Assembly (NCBI RefSeq): GCF_015235415.1
Contig: NZ_JADGLL010000026.1
Span: 1-36,452 of the forward strand
From: Microbacterium paludicola
GTDB lineage: Bacteria; Actinomycetota; Actinomycetes; Actinomycetales; Microbacteriaceae
Length of the DNA: 36,452 bases
Direction of reading: 5' to 3'
Shown: positions 9,001 to 14,929 of the stretch, piece after piece
Numbering within the stretch: position 1 is the stretch's first letter
Layout: every line of letters begins with the position of its first letter
Program-made: the position numbers and the translations under genes
Notes under the pieces: generated by a model
Databases searched by the model: none
What the model was told of the DNA's origin: nothing
Seen by the model: only the letters and a program-made list of their open reading frames with translations

Positions 9001-9087
9001 CTCGCCGGGGGCGGCCTCGTGATCACCCTCGCACTCCTGCTGTGGCTCGTGCCCCGCCTGCGCCGCCGCACCCTGACTCACTCCTGA
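6052..9087 (+). CDS. Pilus tip adhesin: CshA-type, GEVED, DUF11-like and SpaA domains, LPIAG anchor
   Basis: A 1011-residue secreted surface protein. An Arg-rich N-terminus and hydrophobic segment form a signal peptide, probably cut after AYA (residue 45). Next comes a CshA/CshB non-repeat-type adhesin domain (about 46-270; IDWIEWGT, LDDLYNIGGTGTSNQLIAG, DFGDAPASYG) and a GEVED module (GWIDWNRNGTFDTGEK, GEVEDYAL). Three DUF11/DUF7927-like beta repeats start near residues 459, 596 and 726, each with a DDL..VLDDA motif. A SpaA/Cna-B domain follows (about 864-960; YTLTEVTPPPGY). The C-terminus has the sorting signal LPIAG (972-976), a hydrophobic helix and an Arg-rich tail. The GTG at 6052 is preferred over the upstream in-frame start because of its ribosome binding site and signal peptide. 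Domain order and position before the shaft pilin suggest a tip adhesin. Confidence 0.85.
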   Translation: MGNTRARSHAQKPAHRGRRRGRALAALLSALLVVVGVVAASPAYARYAEGGAGRFLTSIDWIEWGTSGQVISNGAVATSTRTIDGQQLVTRCTISNVSGVVTAYRSGNWRGDGLDDLYNIGGTGTSNQLIAGLSNRDNGAQVRFDFSCAATLAGVAIPLAGLVVADAESSNFADGQNEYITVRPLQTTATWRIIDRYRTAACTTYTNAELATTQALTMRPSGRECTYTNTSWTGPIGVGFMQGATSANVIVQGAGYSAVALGVVLYSDFGDAPASYGTAGALYEPGWTGGGLVAGTTTNIFDSTFVMGSQTQPLTRLGAIVDPDTAHRPSAGAIGDDSTQQSDEDAIPKPGTIAVTPGNTYTQSGVSCTGPGWVTGWIDWNRNGTFDTGEKSDAQQCTGTSVALTWTVPADARESRGTDLTYMRLRIAGTAPTSPTGLTTSGEVEDYALNVTLPQLAITKTSTATADTKVGDVVTYTVTARNTTTVPYTTSYPARVVDDLTNVLDDATYRNDATANKPGTLSYTAPRLSWQGALAAGDSVQITYSTVVKAGGNGTVRNVAWVPSSSTPGPTPACTSGTGTDTATGQPCATTQYLLPKLQISKDTTTTQVTKDGQEVTYRVTLTNPGPGSFTTASPASMSDDLSGVLDDAEYVTAKASAGPAPVFDAAGKKLTWQGPLTAGQSVTIDYTVRFVGGGDNLLHNVACIPKELLPAGTTDACDTVDLPAGELTAWKTVESDTTPTTAGSVLTYTLHFANGGRAPVDVDMVDDLTHVLDDADVTRAAQASSTALTVTGPTSNRLAIKGTIPVGETVTVTYQVTVKAADRGDDVAANFLLKPGAPTPPSTECVPEDPDAPTCTVTPIDPTPGSLTWMKAVAGTVTTDNPEGSLVGGSVWELTGPGYPAGAPLVIDDPDQDGRFSVTGLAVGDYTLTEVTPPPGYRITEASEPITVTITKTALHIDLGSIENAQRTLTLPIAGGPGTALYLAGGGLVITLALLLWLVPRLRRRTLTHS

Positions 9088-9124
9088 GAACACCATCCAC
9101 ACACCGACAACGGGGAGGAAACCA

Positions 9125-10690
9125 ATGTCCACGATCCACTCGCGAGGCGCCCTACGGCGCATCGCCTCGGGAGCCGCAGCCATCGCGCTCGGACTCACCG
9201 CCGCCATCGCCGCCACGGCCCCTGCCAGCGCCGCCACCGGCAACATCGACCCGGATGCGCCGGTCAGCCTCACGCTGCACAAGTACGTCCAGCCCGACAG
9301 CGGCGACCTCGGCCCGAACGACGGCACCGAGATCACCGACCCCGCCGGCACCCCGCTCGCCGGCGTCGAGTTCACGATCGTCCGGATCACGAACATCGAC
9401 CTGCTCACCAACGAGGGCTGGGCGACACTCGACCCCGACGGCGTCGCGAACTCGGGCGACGAGCTCACCGCGGCCGACGTGCTCGCCGACCCGGCGACGT
9501 ACACGCAGGGCACCGAGGTCGTCGGAGTCACCGACGCCAACGGTGTGATCGTGTGGGACGACGCTGTGCTCGACGGCGTCGGCGTCTACCTGGTGCAGGA
9601 GACCGACCCGGGCGCCAACTCCATCGTGCAGCCCGCGCTGCCGTTCCTGGTGACGCTGCCACTGGCCGACGGCGCCGGCCAGTGGAACTACGACCCGCAC
9701 GTGTACCCGAAGAACGCGGTCCTTGACCAGCCGGTCAAGACCGCTGAGGACGGGACGGCGTTCGAGCTCGGCGACAGCGTCGACTGGCGCGTGTCCTCGG
9801 CGGTGCCGAACCTGCCGGAAGGCACCGACTACACCCAGTACGCCATCGGTGAGCGCTTCGACACCCGCCTCGACTACACCGGCGTGACCGTGTCCCTGGT
9901 CGACGGCACCACGACCGCGCTCGTCGAGGGCACCGACTACAAGGTGATCACCGCGACGGGTGCGAACGGCGAGGACATCGTCCGCGTCGACTTCCTGCAG
10001 GCCGGTCTCGACAAGCTCGACGCCGCGTCCTCGACCGCCACGGTCGAGACCGTGTTCACCACCACGGTGACGGCTGTCGGCGACGGCAACATCACCAACG
10101 TCGCCTACGTGTACGTCAACGACGACACCACCGGCAACCCGTCCAACGAGGCCGACACGCAGTGGGCGGACCTGTGGATCTACAAGTACGCCGAGGACTC
10201 GCCCGCCGTGGTCGAGAACGCCGACGGCACCGTGACGGTGCCCGCGGGCGCGAAGCTGCTCAGCGGCGCCGAGTTCGCGATCTACAACGTCGATCCCGCG
10301 GCCAATCCCGACGCGGCCCCGATCGAGACGATCGTGACCGACGCGGACGGTATCGCGAAGATCTCGCTGAAGGTCGGCACGTACTGGGTGAAGGAGACCA
10401 AGGCTCCCGCCGGGTACCAGCTCGACGAGACCGTCCGCGAGGTCACCCTCGTCGACGGGCAGGCCGTCGAGCGTACTGACGCGAACGACACGACCGGTCA
10501 GCTGGAGATCGCCAAGGCGAACGAGCAGGTTCCCGCCTACATGCTGCCCCTCACCGGAGGCAACGGCACGCTGCTGTTCACCCTCGGCGGCATCGGCATG
10601 GTCGTCATCGCCGCCGGTGCGCTGCTGATCATCAACCGTCGCCGCCGCGCGGTGGCGACGGCCATGACTCAGGAGACCGTGCTCTCCTGA
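9125..10690 (+). CDS. Major pilin (SpaH/EbpB family), LPLTG-anchored
   Basis: This 521-residue protein is the likely shaft subunit of a sortase-assembled pilus. It has a signal peptide with cleavage probably after ASA (residue 36), an N-terminal Cna-B-like domain, and the pilin motif VYPKN. The lysine of that motif, K196, would receive the next subunit. A fimbrial D2-type middle domain follows, then a C-terminal Cna-B domain with an E-box (YWVKETKAPAGYQL). The sorting signal is LPLTG (474-478), then a hydrophobic segment and an RRRR tail. A strong ribosome binding site (GGGGAGGAA) lies 37 bases or less after the tip gene, so the two are one transcript. The two inverted repeats that follow may set the ratio of pilin to sortase. 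Confidence 0.92.
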   Translation: MSTIHSRGALRRIASGAAAIALGLTAAIAATAPASAATGNIDPDAPVSLTLHKYVQPDSGDLGPNDGTEITDPAGTPLAGVEFTIVRITNIDLLTNEGWATLDPDGVANSGDELTAADVLADPATYTQGTEVVGVTDANGVIVWDDAVLDGVGVYLVQETDPGANSIVQPALPFLVTLPLADGAGQWNYDPHVYPKNAVLDQPVKTAEDGTAFELGDSVDWRVSSAVPNLPEGTDYTQYAIGERFDTRLDYTGVTVSLVDGTTTALVEGTDYKVITATGANGEDIVRVDFLQAGLDKLDAASSTATVETVFTTTVTAVGDGNITNVAYVYVNDDTTGNPSNEADTQWADLWIYKYAEDSPAVVENADGTVTVPAGAKLLSGAEFAIYNVDPAANPDAAPIETIVTDADGIAKISLKVGTYWVKETKAPAGYQLDETVREVTLVDGQAVERTDANDTTGQLEIAKANEQVPAYMLPLTGGNGTLLFTLGGIGMVVIAAGALLIINRRRRAVATAMTQETVLS

Positions 10691-10696
10691 CCCCCC

Positions 10697-10724
10697 GGTG
10701 CCCGCGCCCTCGCAAGCGGGCACC
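10697..10724 (+). terminator. Hairpin 1 between pilin and sortase
   Basis: The arms GGTGCCCGC (10697-10705) and GCGGGCACC (10716-10724) are perfect complements around a 10-base loop, seven bases after the pilin stop codon. No T-run follows. It may protect the pilin mRNA 3' end or partly stop transcription ahead of the sortase gene. Confidence 0.6.
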
Positions 10725-10735
10725 ACCTCCCCACA

Positions 10736-10777
10736 GGGCCCGTGTCGTCGATTCGGGGGAACCGACGACACGGGCCC
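10736..10777 (+). terminator. Hairpin 2 between pilin and sortase, 15-bp perfect stem
   Basis: The arms 10736-10750 (GGGCCCGTGTCGTCG) and 10763-10777 are perfect reverse complements with a 12-base loop. The structure ends 10 bases before the sortase ribosome binding site. With no T-tract, it looks like an actinobacterial leaky terminator or RNA-stability element. It could lower sortase expression relative to the pilin. Confidence 0.7.
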
Positions 10778-10798
10778 ACCTCTGCCCAGGAGGTCACC

Positions 10799-11770
10799 AT
10801 GACGCAGGTAGTCGCATCCCCTGCCGCCAATGCGGTGAAGGTCCGACACGTCACCCAAGACGGCACGGCCGCTGAGACCAAAGCGTGGCGACGCCAGCAG
10901 GCGGCGCTCGCGACCATCGCATTGGCCGGCATCGGGCTTCTCCTCTACCCCGGCGCGGCAGCCTGGTTCTCCGATGTCACGGCACACGGGCAGGTGACGG
11001 CGCAGAGCGCCCGCATCGCCGAACTCGACCCCGACGCGACCGCGGCGGCCCTCGAAGCCGCCGAGGAATACAACGCGACCTCCGCGCGCGGACTGATCAT
11101 CGACCCGTTCAGCAACACCCCCGGAGCGGGCGACGTCCCGCTAGATGACGCCGCGACCGACTACCTCGGGCAACTCTCCCTCGACCCGGCCGGGATCATT
11201 TCCCGCATCACCATCCCCGCGATCGATGCCGACCTGCCCGTCTACCACGGCTCCACCGACGAAACCTTGAAGAGGGGCATCGGGCACCTCTACGGATCCT
11301 CACTGCCCGTCGGCGGCCCCGGCACGCACGCCATCCTCACCGGCCACTCAGGCCTTCCCGAGGCGCGCTTCTTCACCGATCTCGCCAGCCTGCGGCCCGG
11401 CGACCTCATCCGCGTCACCACCCTCGGACGCGACCTCTACTACGAAGTCACCGGCAGCGACACCGTCGACCCGACCGACATCGCGAACCTCCACATCGTC
11501 CCCGGCCAGGACCTCCTCACGCTCGTCACCTGCACCCCGATCGGCATCAACACCCACAGGCTCACCGTCCACGCCACCCGCGTCGACCCGCCCGCGGACG
11601 AGGTCCGCGCACTCGAACAAACCGGCACCCCGTTCCCCTGGTGGATGATCGGCGCCGGCGCCGCACTGACCGGCTGGACCCTCGCCCTGATCCTCATCCA
11701 CCGACACCGCCCGAACAACACCGCCACAACGTGCCCAGCCATCCATGACCGCCGAAATCATCTCCGATAA
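10799..11770 (+). CDS. Class C (pilin-polymerising) sortase
   Basis: This 323-residue transpeptidase would join pilin subunits between LPxTG and the pilin-motif lysine at the outer membrane face. A membrane segment lies at about 35-60, followed by a lid with DPF (102-104) as in class C enzymes. The sortase core has catalytic H183 (LTGHSG), C245 (TLVTC) and R254 (NTHRL). A second membrane helix follows near the C-terminus (WWMIGAGAALTGWTLALIL), also typical of this class. The ATG at 10799 is chosen because AGGAGGT lies four bases upstream; the in-frame start at 10742 falls inside the hairpin. The stop lies inside the next gene. It is the only clear polymerising sortase here and is matched to the two substrates upstream. 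Confidence 0.92.
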   Translation: MTQVVASPAANAVKVRHVTQDGTAAETKAWRRQQAALATIALAGIGLLLYPGAAAWFSDVTAHGQVTAQSARIAELDPDATAAALEAAEEYNATSARGLIIDPFSNTPGAGDVPLDDAATDYLGQLSLDPAGIISRITIPAIDADLPVYHGSTDETLKRGIGHLYGSSLPVGGPGTHAILTGHSGLPEARFFTDLASLRPGDLIRVTTLGRDLYYEVTGSDTVDPTDIANLHIVPGQDLLTLVTCTPIGINTHRLTVHATRVDPPADEVRALEQTGTPFPWWMIGAGAALTGWTLALILIHRHRPNNTATTCPAIHDRRNHLR

Positions 11771-12101
11771 GCCTGACGCGCAACCGCGTCCCGCCCGGTA
11801 CCGCATCCCGCGACGGCTCCCGCGCCCCTCCAGCGGCGTCGACGTGCTCGCCGCGGTCCTCGCGTTGCTCGGAATCCGTCTGCTGCTGCTCGGCGGGGCC
11901 GGGCTGCTGCCGGCAGTGCTCGCCATCACCGTGAGCCTGTACGGTCGCAACCTCCCGTCGGTTGACCCGAAGACGCTCCGCGCGACGGCCGCCGTCGCCA
12001 CCGTCATCGCCATCGCCAATGTCGTCGTGATCGTCTGGCAGCTCGCCCAGGCCGCGCGCTGGGTCGACGCGCTGTTCGCCGCCGTCGGGACCCGCGCATG
12101 A
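11745..12101 (+). CDS. Small membrane protein of the pilus locus, unknown function
   Basis: This 118-residue protein has a basic, Pro-rich N-terminus (about 1-30) followed by two or three hydrophobic segments (VLAAVLALLGIRLLLLGG, LLPAVLAITVSL, and a helix around AIANVVVIVW). No family is recognised. It starts 26 bases before the sortase stop and overlaps the next gene by ATGA, so it belongs to the pilus operon. A role in assembly or in holding the following protein at the membrane is possible but only a guess from position. Confidence 0.65.
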   Translation: MTAEIISDKPDAQPRPARYRIPRRLPRPSSGVDVLAAVLALLGIRLLLLGGAGLLPAVLAITVSLYGRNLPSVDPKTLRATAAVATVIAIANVVVIVWQLAQAARWVDALFAAVGTRA

Positions 12102-12661
12102 CCGCCGCACCGCCATCGCGAACCCGCCGAGAAGCCCGTGCCCGACGCCGAGTTCGACGCCTCATCACCGTTGCCCTGATCGCGGCGCTCGTCACCGGCC
12201 TCGCCATCGGGATCAGCGCATGGCTCTGGCCCGACCAGGTCGGAGAGGCGTATGGCGACGCCCAAATCGCCATCGGTCGATGGCGCATCGCCGCGATCGG
12301 CGAGGTCCCCCACGCCGTCCTGGGCGCATCCGGCACCGAGCAGGAACTCGACCGCTGTGACGGCACATTCACCGAGATGCTCCCCTACGAACGCGACGAC
12401 GTGCCACCAGTCTGGGCCGCCCACAACAACTGCGGCGGCGACGTCATCCTCCCCCTTGAGATCGGCGACCAGATCGACCTCGAACGGGACGGCGAGACAA
12501 CCCACTACCGCGTCATCGACATCCGTCACACACCCAAGGTCTGGGCCACAACCGAAGGCCTCATCGGCATCGCCGGCGACCTCGCCCTGCAATCCTGCTT
12601 CTACGGCGACCGCACCGCCCCAATGAAGTTCGTCGGGCTCGAACTCATCGAAGCGTCCTGA
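12098..12661 (+). CDS. Membrane-anchored protein with sortase-like features
   Basis: This 187-residue protein has a strongly basic N-terminus, one membrane helix (about 24-45) and an extracellular domain. The domain has the layout of a sortase core: a His after a strand (H109 in WAAHNN), an ILPLEIGDQIDL stretch like the sortase L-x-x-G-D segment, and a Cys after a hydrophobic strand (C167 in ALQSCF). An Arg lies five residues later (R172), closer than usual. Additional cysteines (C91 and C113) could form a disulphide. If real, it may be a housekeeping-type or accessory sortase that attaches finished pili to the wall. Motif spacing is imperfect and it may be an inactive homologue. It is the last gene of the operon. 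Confidence 0.5.
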   Translation: MTAAPPSRTRREARARRRVRRLITVALIAALVTGLAIGISAWLWPDQVGEAYGDAQIAIGRWRIAAIGEVPHAVLGASGTEQELDRCDGTFTEMLPYERDDVPPVWAAHNNCGGDVILPLEIGDQIDLERDGETTHYRVIDIRHTPKVWATTEGLIGIAGDLALQSCFYGDRTAPMKFVGLELIEAS

Positions 12662-13178
12662 TTGCGCGACCGTTCTCGTAGATTCAGCGAGGTGTGAGAT
12701 CGCTCCTTGTTGAGAGCGTCGCACAGCAGACACCGCGGTGCTGCCTCCCGCCCGTGGTGCGTTCTTCACGGCCGAGCGCGATCGTCGAGTCGGCACTTCG
12801 TGGGCGACGCATGACAGGTGAAGCGCCCTGGCTTCGGCGGAGGCTCCGGCCCAGAGGGGATCAGATGCCGGAAGGCGAGCACCTCGACCCTTCGTGCGAG
12901 GCGTGAAGCTCCACGCGCGTGTCCGCGAGAATCCTTACTTGGCTCTCTACGTGCACTCGTGCCCGCGATGACCGCCGGCGGCGGCGCGATGGAGCAAGCC
13001 TCGGCATCCAAGCTGCTGTCGGCTGCCGTGCTCGAGGCCGCGAAGTTCAATGAGGGGGCGGTCCAGCGTGCCAACCATCGGTCGCCCCGCGGGGAGTCGA
13101 CGCTTGGGCGTGCATTCGCGCGACGCCGTCCTGCAGGCTGAGTACGCAGTCCTACGTGCGGCCGACCACGCCCGGGCG
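12662..13178. other. Gap between pilus operon and IS3, no confident gene
   Basis: These 517 bases contain several short open frames on both strands, but none has a convincing ribosome binding site or recognisable product. The most gene-like stretch is the final 130 bases on the plus strand, listed separately. No clear terminator for the pilus operon is visible directly after 12661. The region may be the decayed remains of cargo genes. Confidence 0.5.
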
Positions 13179-13181
13179 TGA
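13050..13181 (+). pseudogene. Possible small gene cut by the IS3 insertion
   Basis: An open frame from ATG at 13050 encodes 43 residues (MRGRSSVPTIGRPAGSRRL, then a helical-looking stretch ending DHARA) and stops in the TGA formed by the IS3 left end. If the flanks are joined without the IS (13178 to 14452), the frame continues five codons (RPYPF and S) and stops at 14470-14472. That TGA overlaps the ATG of the small membrane gene at 14472. This coupling is the only argument that it was a gene. Confidence 0.25.
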
Positions 13182-13202
13182 GGAACGAACTGGTGACAGG
13201 TG
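13179..13202 (+). repeat. IS3 left terminal inverted repeat
   Basis: It begins TGAGGAACGAACTGGTGACA and is paired with the repeat at 14428-14451 (19 of 24 matches). It marks the end downstream of orfB. Confidence 0.8.
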
Positions 13203-13206
13203 TGGT

Positions 13207-14085
13207 TTAGGCCGCGAGGGTGAGCGGCTCGGCCAGCTTGGACTCGAACTCGATGGGGGTCAAGCCGCCGAGGGAGTCCTGGGCTCGTTGCCGGTGATAC
13301 TTCCGCTCGATCCAGACGACGATGGCGAGCCGCAGATCCTGCCGGGTGGTCCACCGCTGCTGGTTGAGGACGTTGGTCTGCAGGAGCGACCAGAAGCTCT
13401 CCATAGCTGCGTTGTCGCCCGCGGCGCCGACTCGGCCCATCGAACCGACCATGTCGTGCCGGCGCAGTTCCCGGGCCATGGCGCGGCTTCGAAACTGGCT
13501 GCCCCTGTGGGCATGCAAGATGCATCCGGCGACATCGCCGCGGCGGGCGACGGCGTTGCGGAGTGCGTCGACCGCGAGCTTCGAGGTCATCCGGTCGCTG
13601 ATCGAGTACCCCACGATCCGGTTTGAGAAGACGTCTTTGATCGCGCAGCAGTAAAGCTTGCCTTCGGTCGTCGTGCGGTGCTCGGTGATGTCGGTGAGCC
13701 AGACCCGGTTCGGGGCATCGGCCCGGAAGACGCGTTGCACGTGGTCGTCGAACACGGGTGGGCCGGCCTTCTTGCCCTTCCCGCGCCGGCGGCGTTGCGC
13801 GGAGGAGAGGATCCCAGCCTGCGAGCACAGCTTCCACGCCGTCCGGCGACTCATCCGCCACCCTGCGCGGCGTGCTTCGTCAGCGAGGTATCGGTAACCG
13901 AACGTCGGGTCGTCCTCATGCGCGTCGTGGAGGGCGTTGATCCGATACGCGCGGAGGACGTCCGCGTCGCGGATCGGGTCATTGCGCCACCGGTAGTAGG
14001 GCTGTCTTGCGAGCTTCAGGACCCGGCACGACACCGTGACGGGGATCCCCGCCTCGGCGAGCTCGGCAACGAGCGGGTACGTCAT
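13207..14085 (-). CDS. IS3-family transposase OrfB with Asp-to-His change in the DDE triad
   Basis: This 292-residue protein has the HTH_21 region (about 40-90: AHEDDPTFGYRYLADEARR) and rve core of IS3 OrfB. The catalytic positions are D132 (VWLTDITEH), position 193 and E229 (NAAMESFWS). Position 193 is followed by 35 residues before the Glu, as expected, but holds His (LHAHRGSQF) where relatives have Asp (H-x-D-R-G-S-Q). The codon is CAC instead of GAC, a one-base change. Strand transfer should be abolished. The start overlaps the orfA stop (ATGA), and a -1 frameshift signal would also give an OrfAB fusion. The rest of the reading frame is intact, so the change is recent or a sequencing error. 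Confidence 0.88.
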   Translation of the reverse strand: MTYPLVAELAEAGIPVTVSCRVLKLARQPYYRWRNDPIRDADVLRAYRINALHDAHEDDPTFGYRYLADEARRAGWRMSRRTAWKLCSQAGILSSAQRRRRGKGKKAGPPVFDDHVQRVFRADAPNRVWLTDITEHRTTTEGKLYCCAIKDVFSNRIVGYSISDRMTSKLAVDALRNAVARRGDVAGCILHAHRGSQFRSRAMARELRRHDMVGSMGRVGAAGDNAAMESFWSLLQTNVLNQQRWTTRQDLRLAIVVWIERKYHRQRAQDSLGGLTPIEFESKLAEPLTLAA

Positions 14086-14387
14086 TTTGGGGAGCCACCC
14101 AGTTTCAGGTTCGCCTGCGACAGATATGCCGCTGCCTTCCTGAGGACTTCGTTCTCCTGCTCGAGGAGACGGTTACGGCGGCGCAGCTCTCGCATCTCGG
14201 CGGCCTCGTCTGCCGTCTGACCGGGACGCTTGCCTTCCTCGACATCTGCTTGGCGGAGCCAGTTCTGCAGCGTCGCCTCGCTGACTCCGAAGTCAGTGGC
14301 GATCTGCTTGATGGTGACGCCGCTCTCACGGCGGCGGGCGACCGCGACGACGTCTTCGCGGAACTCTCTCGGATAGGGACCGGGCAT
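14082..14387 (-). CDS. IS3-family transposase OrfA (helix-turn-helix)
   Basis: This 101-residue DNA-binding protein starts MPGPYPREFREDVVAVARR. A helix-turn-helix of the HTH_Tnp_1 type follows (VTIKQIATDFGVSEATLQNW), then a leucine-zipper-like helix (MRELRRRNRLLEQENEVLRK) for pairing with itself or OrfB. An in-frame upstream start at 14420 would add 11 residues. The ATG at 14387 is preferred because the family begins with the PxxYPxEFR motif and an AAGGAT-like site lies about eight bases upstream. It ends TCC CCA AAA TGA, with its stop overlapping the orfB start. Confidence 0.88.
   Translation of the reverse strand: MPGPYPREFREDVVAVARRRESGVTIKQIATDFGVSEATLQNWLRQADVEEGKRPGQTADEAAEMRELRRRNRLLEQENEVLRKAAAYLSQANLKLGGSPK
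14085..14091 (-). promoter_or_regulatory. Programmed -1 frameshift heptamer C CCA AAA
   Basis: Read on the minus strand in the orfA frame, the last sense codons are CCA AAA followed by TGA, preceded by C. This is an X XXY YYZ slippery heptamer directly before the stop. A -1 slip leads straight into ATG ACG TAC, the orfB frame, and would produce the OrfAB fusion transposase used by IS3 elements. Confidence 0.75.
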
Positions 14388-14427
14388 GATGACATCCTTC
14401 CCGCCAGCGCCTCCCGGCACTAACGAT

Positions 14428-14451
14428 CAGTTGTCACCGATCCGTTCCTCA
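14428..14451 (-). repeat. IS3 right terminal inverted repeat
   Basis: Read on the minus strand it begins TGAGGAACGGATCGGTGACA, matching the left repeat at 19 of 24 positions. It lies about 40 bases upstream of the orfA start. Confidence 0.8.
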
Positions 14452-14471
14452 CGCCCGTACCCTTTTAGCTG

Positions 14472-14576
14472 ATGTTCCACACAGCTGACGTCTACTGGTC
14501 CGCCGCGCAGATCCTTTTCTGGGGTGGCATCGTTCTACTCGTCGCCCGACTGGCCTGCCGAGCTCGGAACCGCTAG
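14472..14576 (+). CDS. Possible 34-residue single-pass membrane peptide
   Basis: The frame encodes MFHTADVYWSAAQILFWGG followed by a hydrophobic run (IVLLVARLA) and a basic end (RARNR). This gives one membrane helix with positive-inside topology. An in-frame stop lies two codons upstream, so it cannot be longer. No good ribosome binding site is seen. The start overlaps a TGA in the frame that would continue from 13178 across the excised IS3, suggesting translational coupling before the insertion. No homologue is recognised; the composition alone supports it. Confidence 0.35.
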   Translation: MFHTADVYWSAAQILFWGGIVLLVARLACRARNR

Positions 14577-14768
14577 GCGCCATAGCCACGCAGGGCTCCT
14601 GCTCCCATGGGTACGCGGGATCCGCGTTGCATGATGAGCGTTCTGACCTCAAGCCGATCACTGGATCGCCCGCCCCACTTGCGGACGCCTGGAACGAAGC
14701 TGCCCGACGCTGATGCCAACGGGGCGGGACGCCCGGGGCGCTGCTCGCGGCGTATGGGCCCGGACGAT
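14577..14768. other. Non-coding stretch near the right end of the Tn7-like element
   Basis: I see no supportable gene here. Open frames crossing it (for example 14607-14831 on the plus strand) lack ribosome binding sites and run into the terminal repeats. It probably separates cargo from the right-end binding sites. Confidence 0.4.
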
Positions 14769-14790
14769 GTCAACTCCCTCATCAACGGAC
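14769..14790 (+). repeat. Degenerate right-end binding site
   Basis: GTCAACTCCC (14769-14778) and AACGGAC (14784-14790) match the same positions of the terminal 24-mer at 14873, while the middle bases differ. A further weak GCAACTCGTC lies at 14794. It is compatible with an inner, weaker transposase site. Confidence 0.35.
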
Positions 14791-14804
14791 CCACGCAACT
14801 CGTC

Positions 14805-14820
14805 GCAACTCTGGTGAGAC
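14805..14820 (+). repeat. Right-end binding site (inner)
   Basis: GCAACTCTGGTGAGAC matches the reverse complement of the left array unit at 186-200 (GCAACTCTCGTGAGA) except at one base. It is inverted relative to that array, as required for a site in the opposite end of one element. Confidence 0.6.
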
Positions 14821-14872
14821 GAAGCGAGTGACTCGGGCCGACTCGGTGCCGCGAGTCTTCGGTCTCAGTTCG

Positions 14873-14896
14873 TGACAACTCCCGTGAGAACGGACA
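14873..14896 (+). repeat. 24-bp terminal repeat at the right boundary
   Basis: It begins TGACAACTCCCGTGAGAAC and ends GGACA, differing from the copy at 104-127 at two of 24 positions. Past it comes unrelated sequence leading into the gene at 14930-15409, whose stop is 33 bp away. It is the best candidate for the right boundary. Confidence 0.65.
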
Positions 14897-14929
14897 ATCC
14901 GGCGGGCCTCCAGGGAGCCTCGCGGCCGG

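Larger units (their letters stand above)
13179..14451 (-). mobile_element. IS3-family insertion sequence (1273 bp)
   Basis: The element has imperfect terminal inverted repeats. The left end 13179-13202 and the reverse complement of the right end 14428-14451 agree at 19 of 24 bases, both starting TGAGGAACG. Two overlapping genes on the minus strand encode OrfA and OrfB. Size, gene layout and a frameshift signal fit IS3. The bases just outside (GGGCG on the left, CGCCC on the right) are inverted rather than direct repeats, so no 3-4 bp target duplication can be named. OrfB lacks the second catalytic Asp, so this copy is probably inactive. Confidence 0.88.
126..14896. mobile_element. Putative Tn7-like element carrying a pilus island; left boundary uncertain
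   Basis: The span contains an end-like site array on the left, genes for TnsA-like and TnsB-like proteins, two LuxR-type regulators, a sortase pilus locus and an IS3 copy. It ends at a 24-bp terminal-like repeat ending in GGACA at 14896. The right boundary is well supported because ordinary chromosomal genes start 33 bp beyond it. The left boundary is not: direct-orientation sites at 24 and 104 suggest either a longer element or a second element abutting this one. I found no clear 5-bp target duplication. No TnsC ATPase or TniQ/TnsD target selector is present and TnsB looks chimeric, so the element is probably not self-mobile. Confidence 0.55.

Noticed and set aside
7141..9540. Very long open frame on the minus strand opposite the tip adhesin and pilin genes
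   Set aside because: In high-GC DNA the opposite strand of real genes often stays open. The product is low-complexity Gly/Arg/Val sequence with no domain, while the plus strand has clear surface-protein motifs.
12766..13141. Overlapping open frames on both strands between the pilus operon and IS3
   Set aside because: Arg/Pro/Ala-rich translations without ribosome binding sites or family features; likely GC-driven.
13173..14457. Outward extension of the IS3 inverted repeats (CGGGCG on both sides)
   Set aside because: IS3 ends start with TG, so the extra six matching bases are probably chance or a target preference. They also prevented naming a target duplication.
14607..14831. 74-codon open frame before the right end
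   Set aside because: No ribosome binding site, no recognisable domain, and it overlaps the terminal site repeats.
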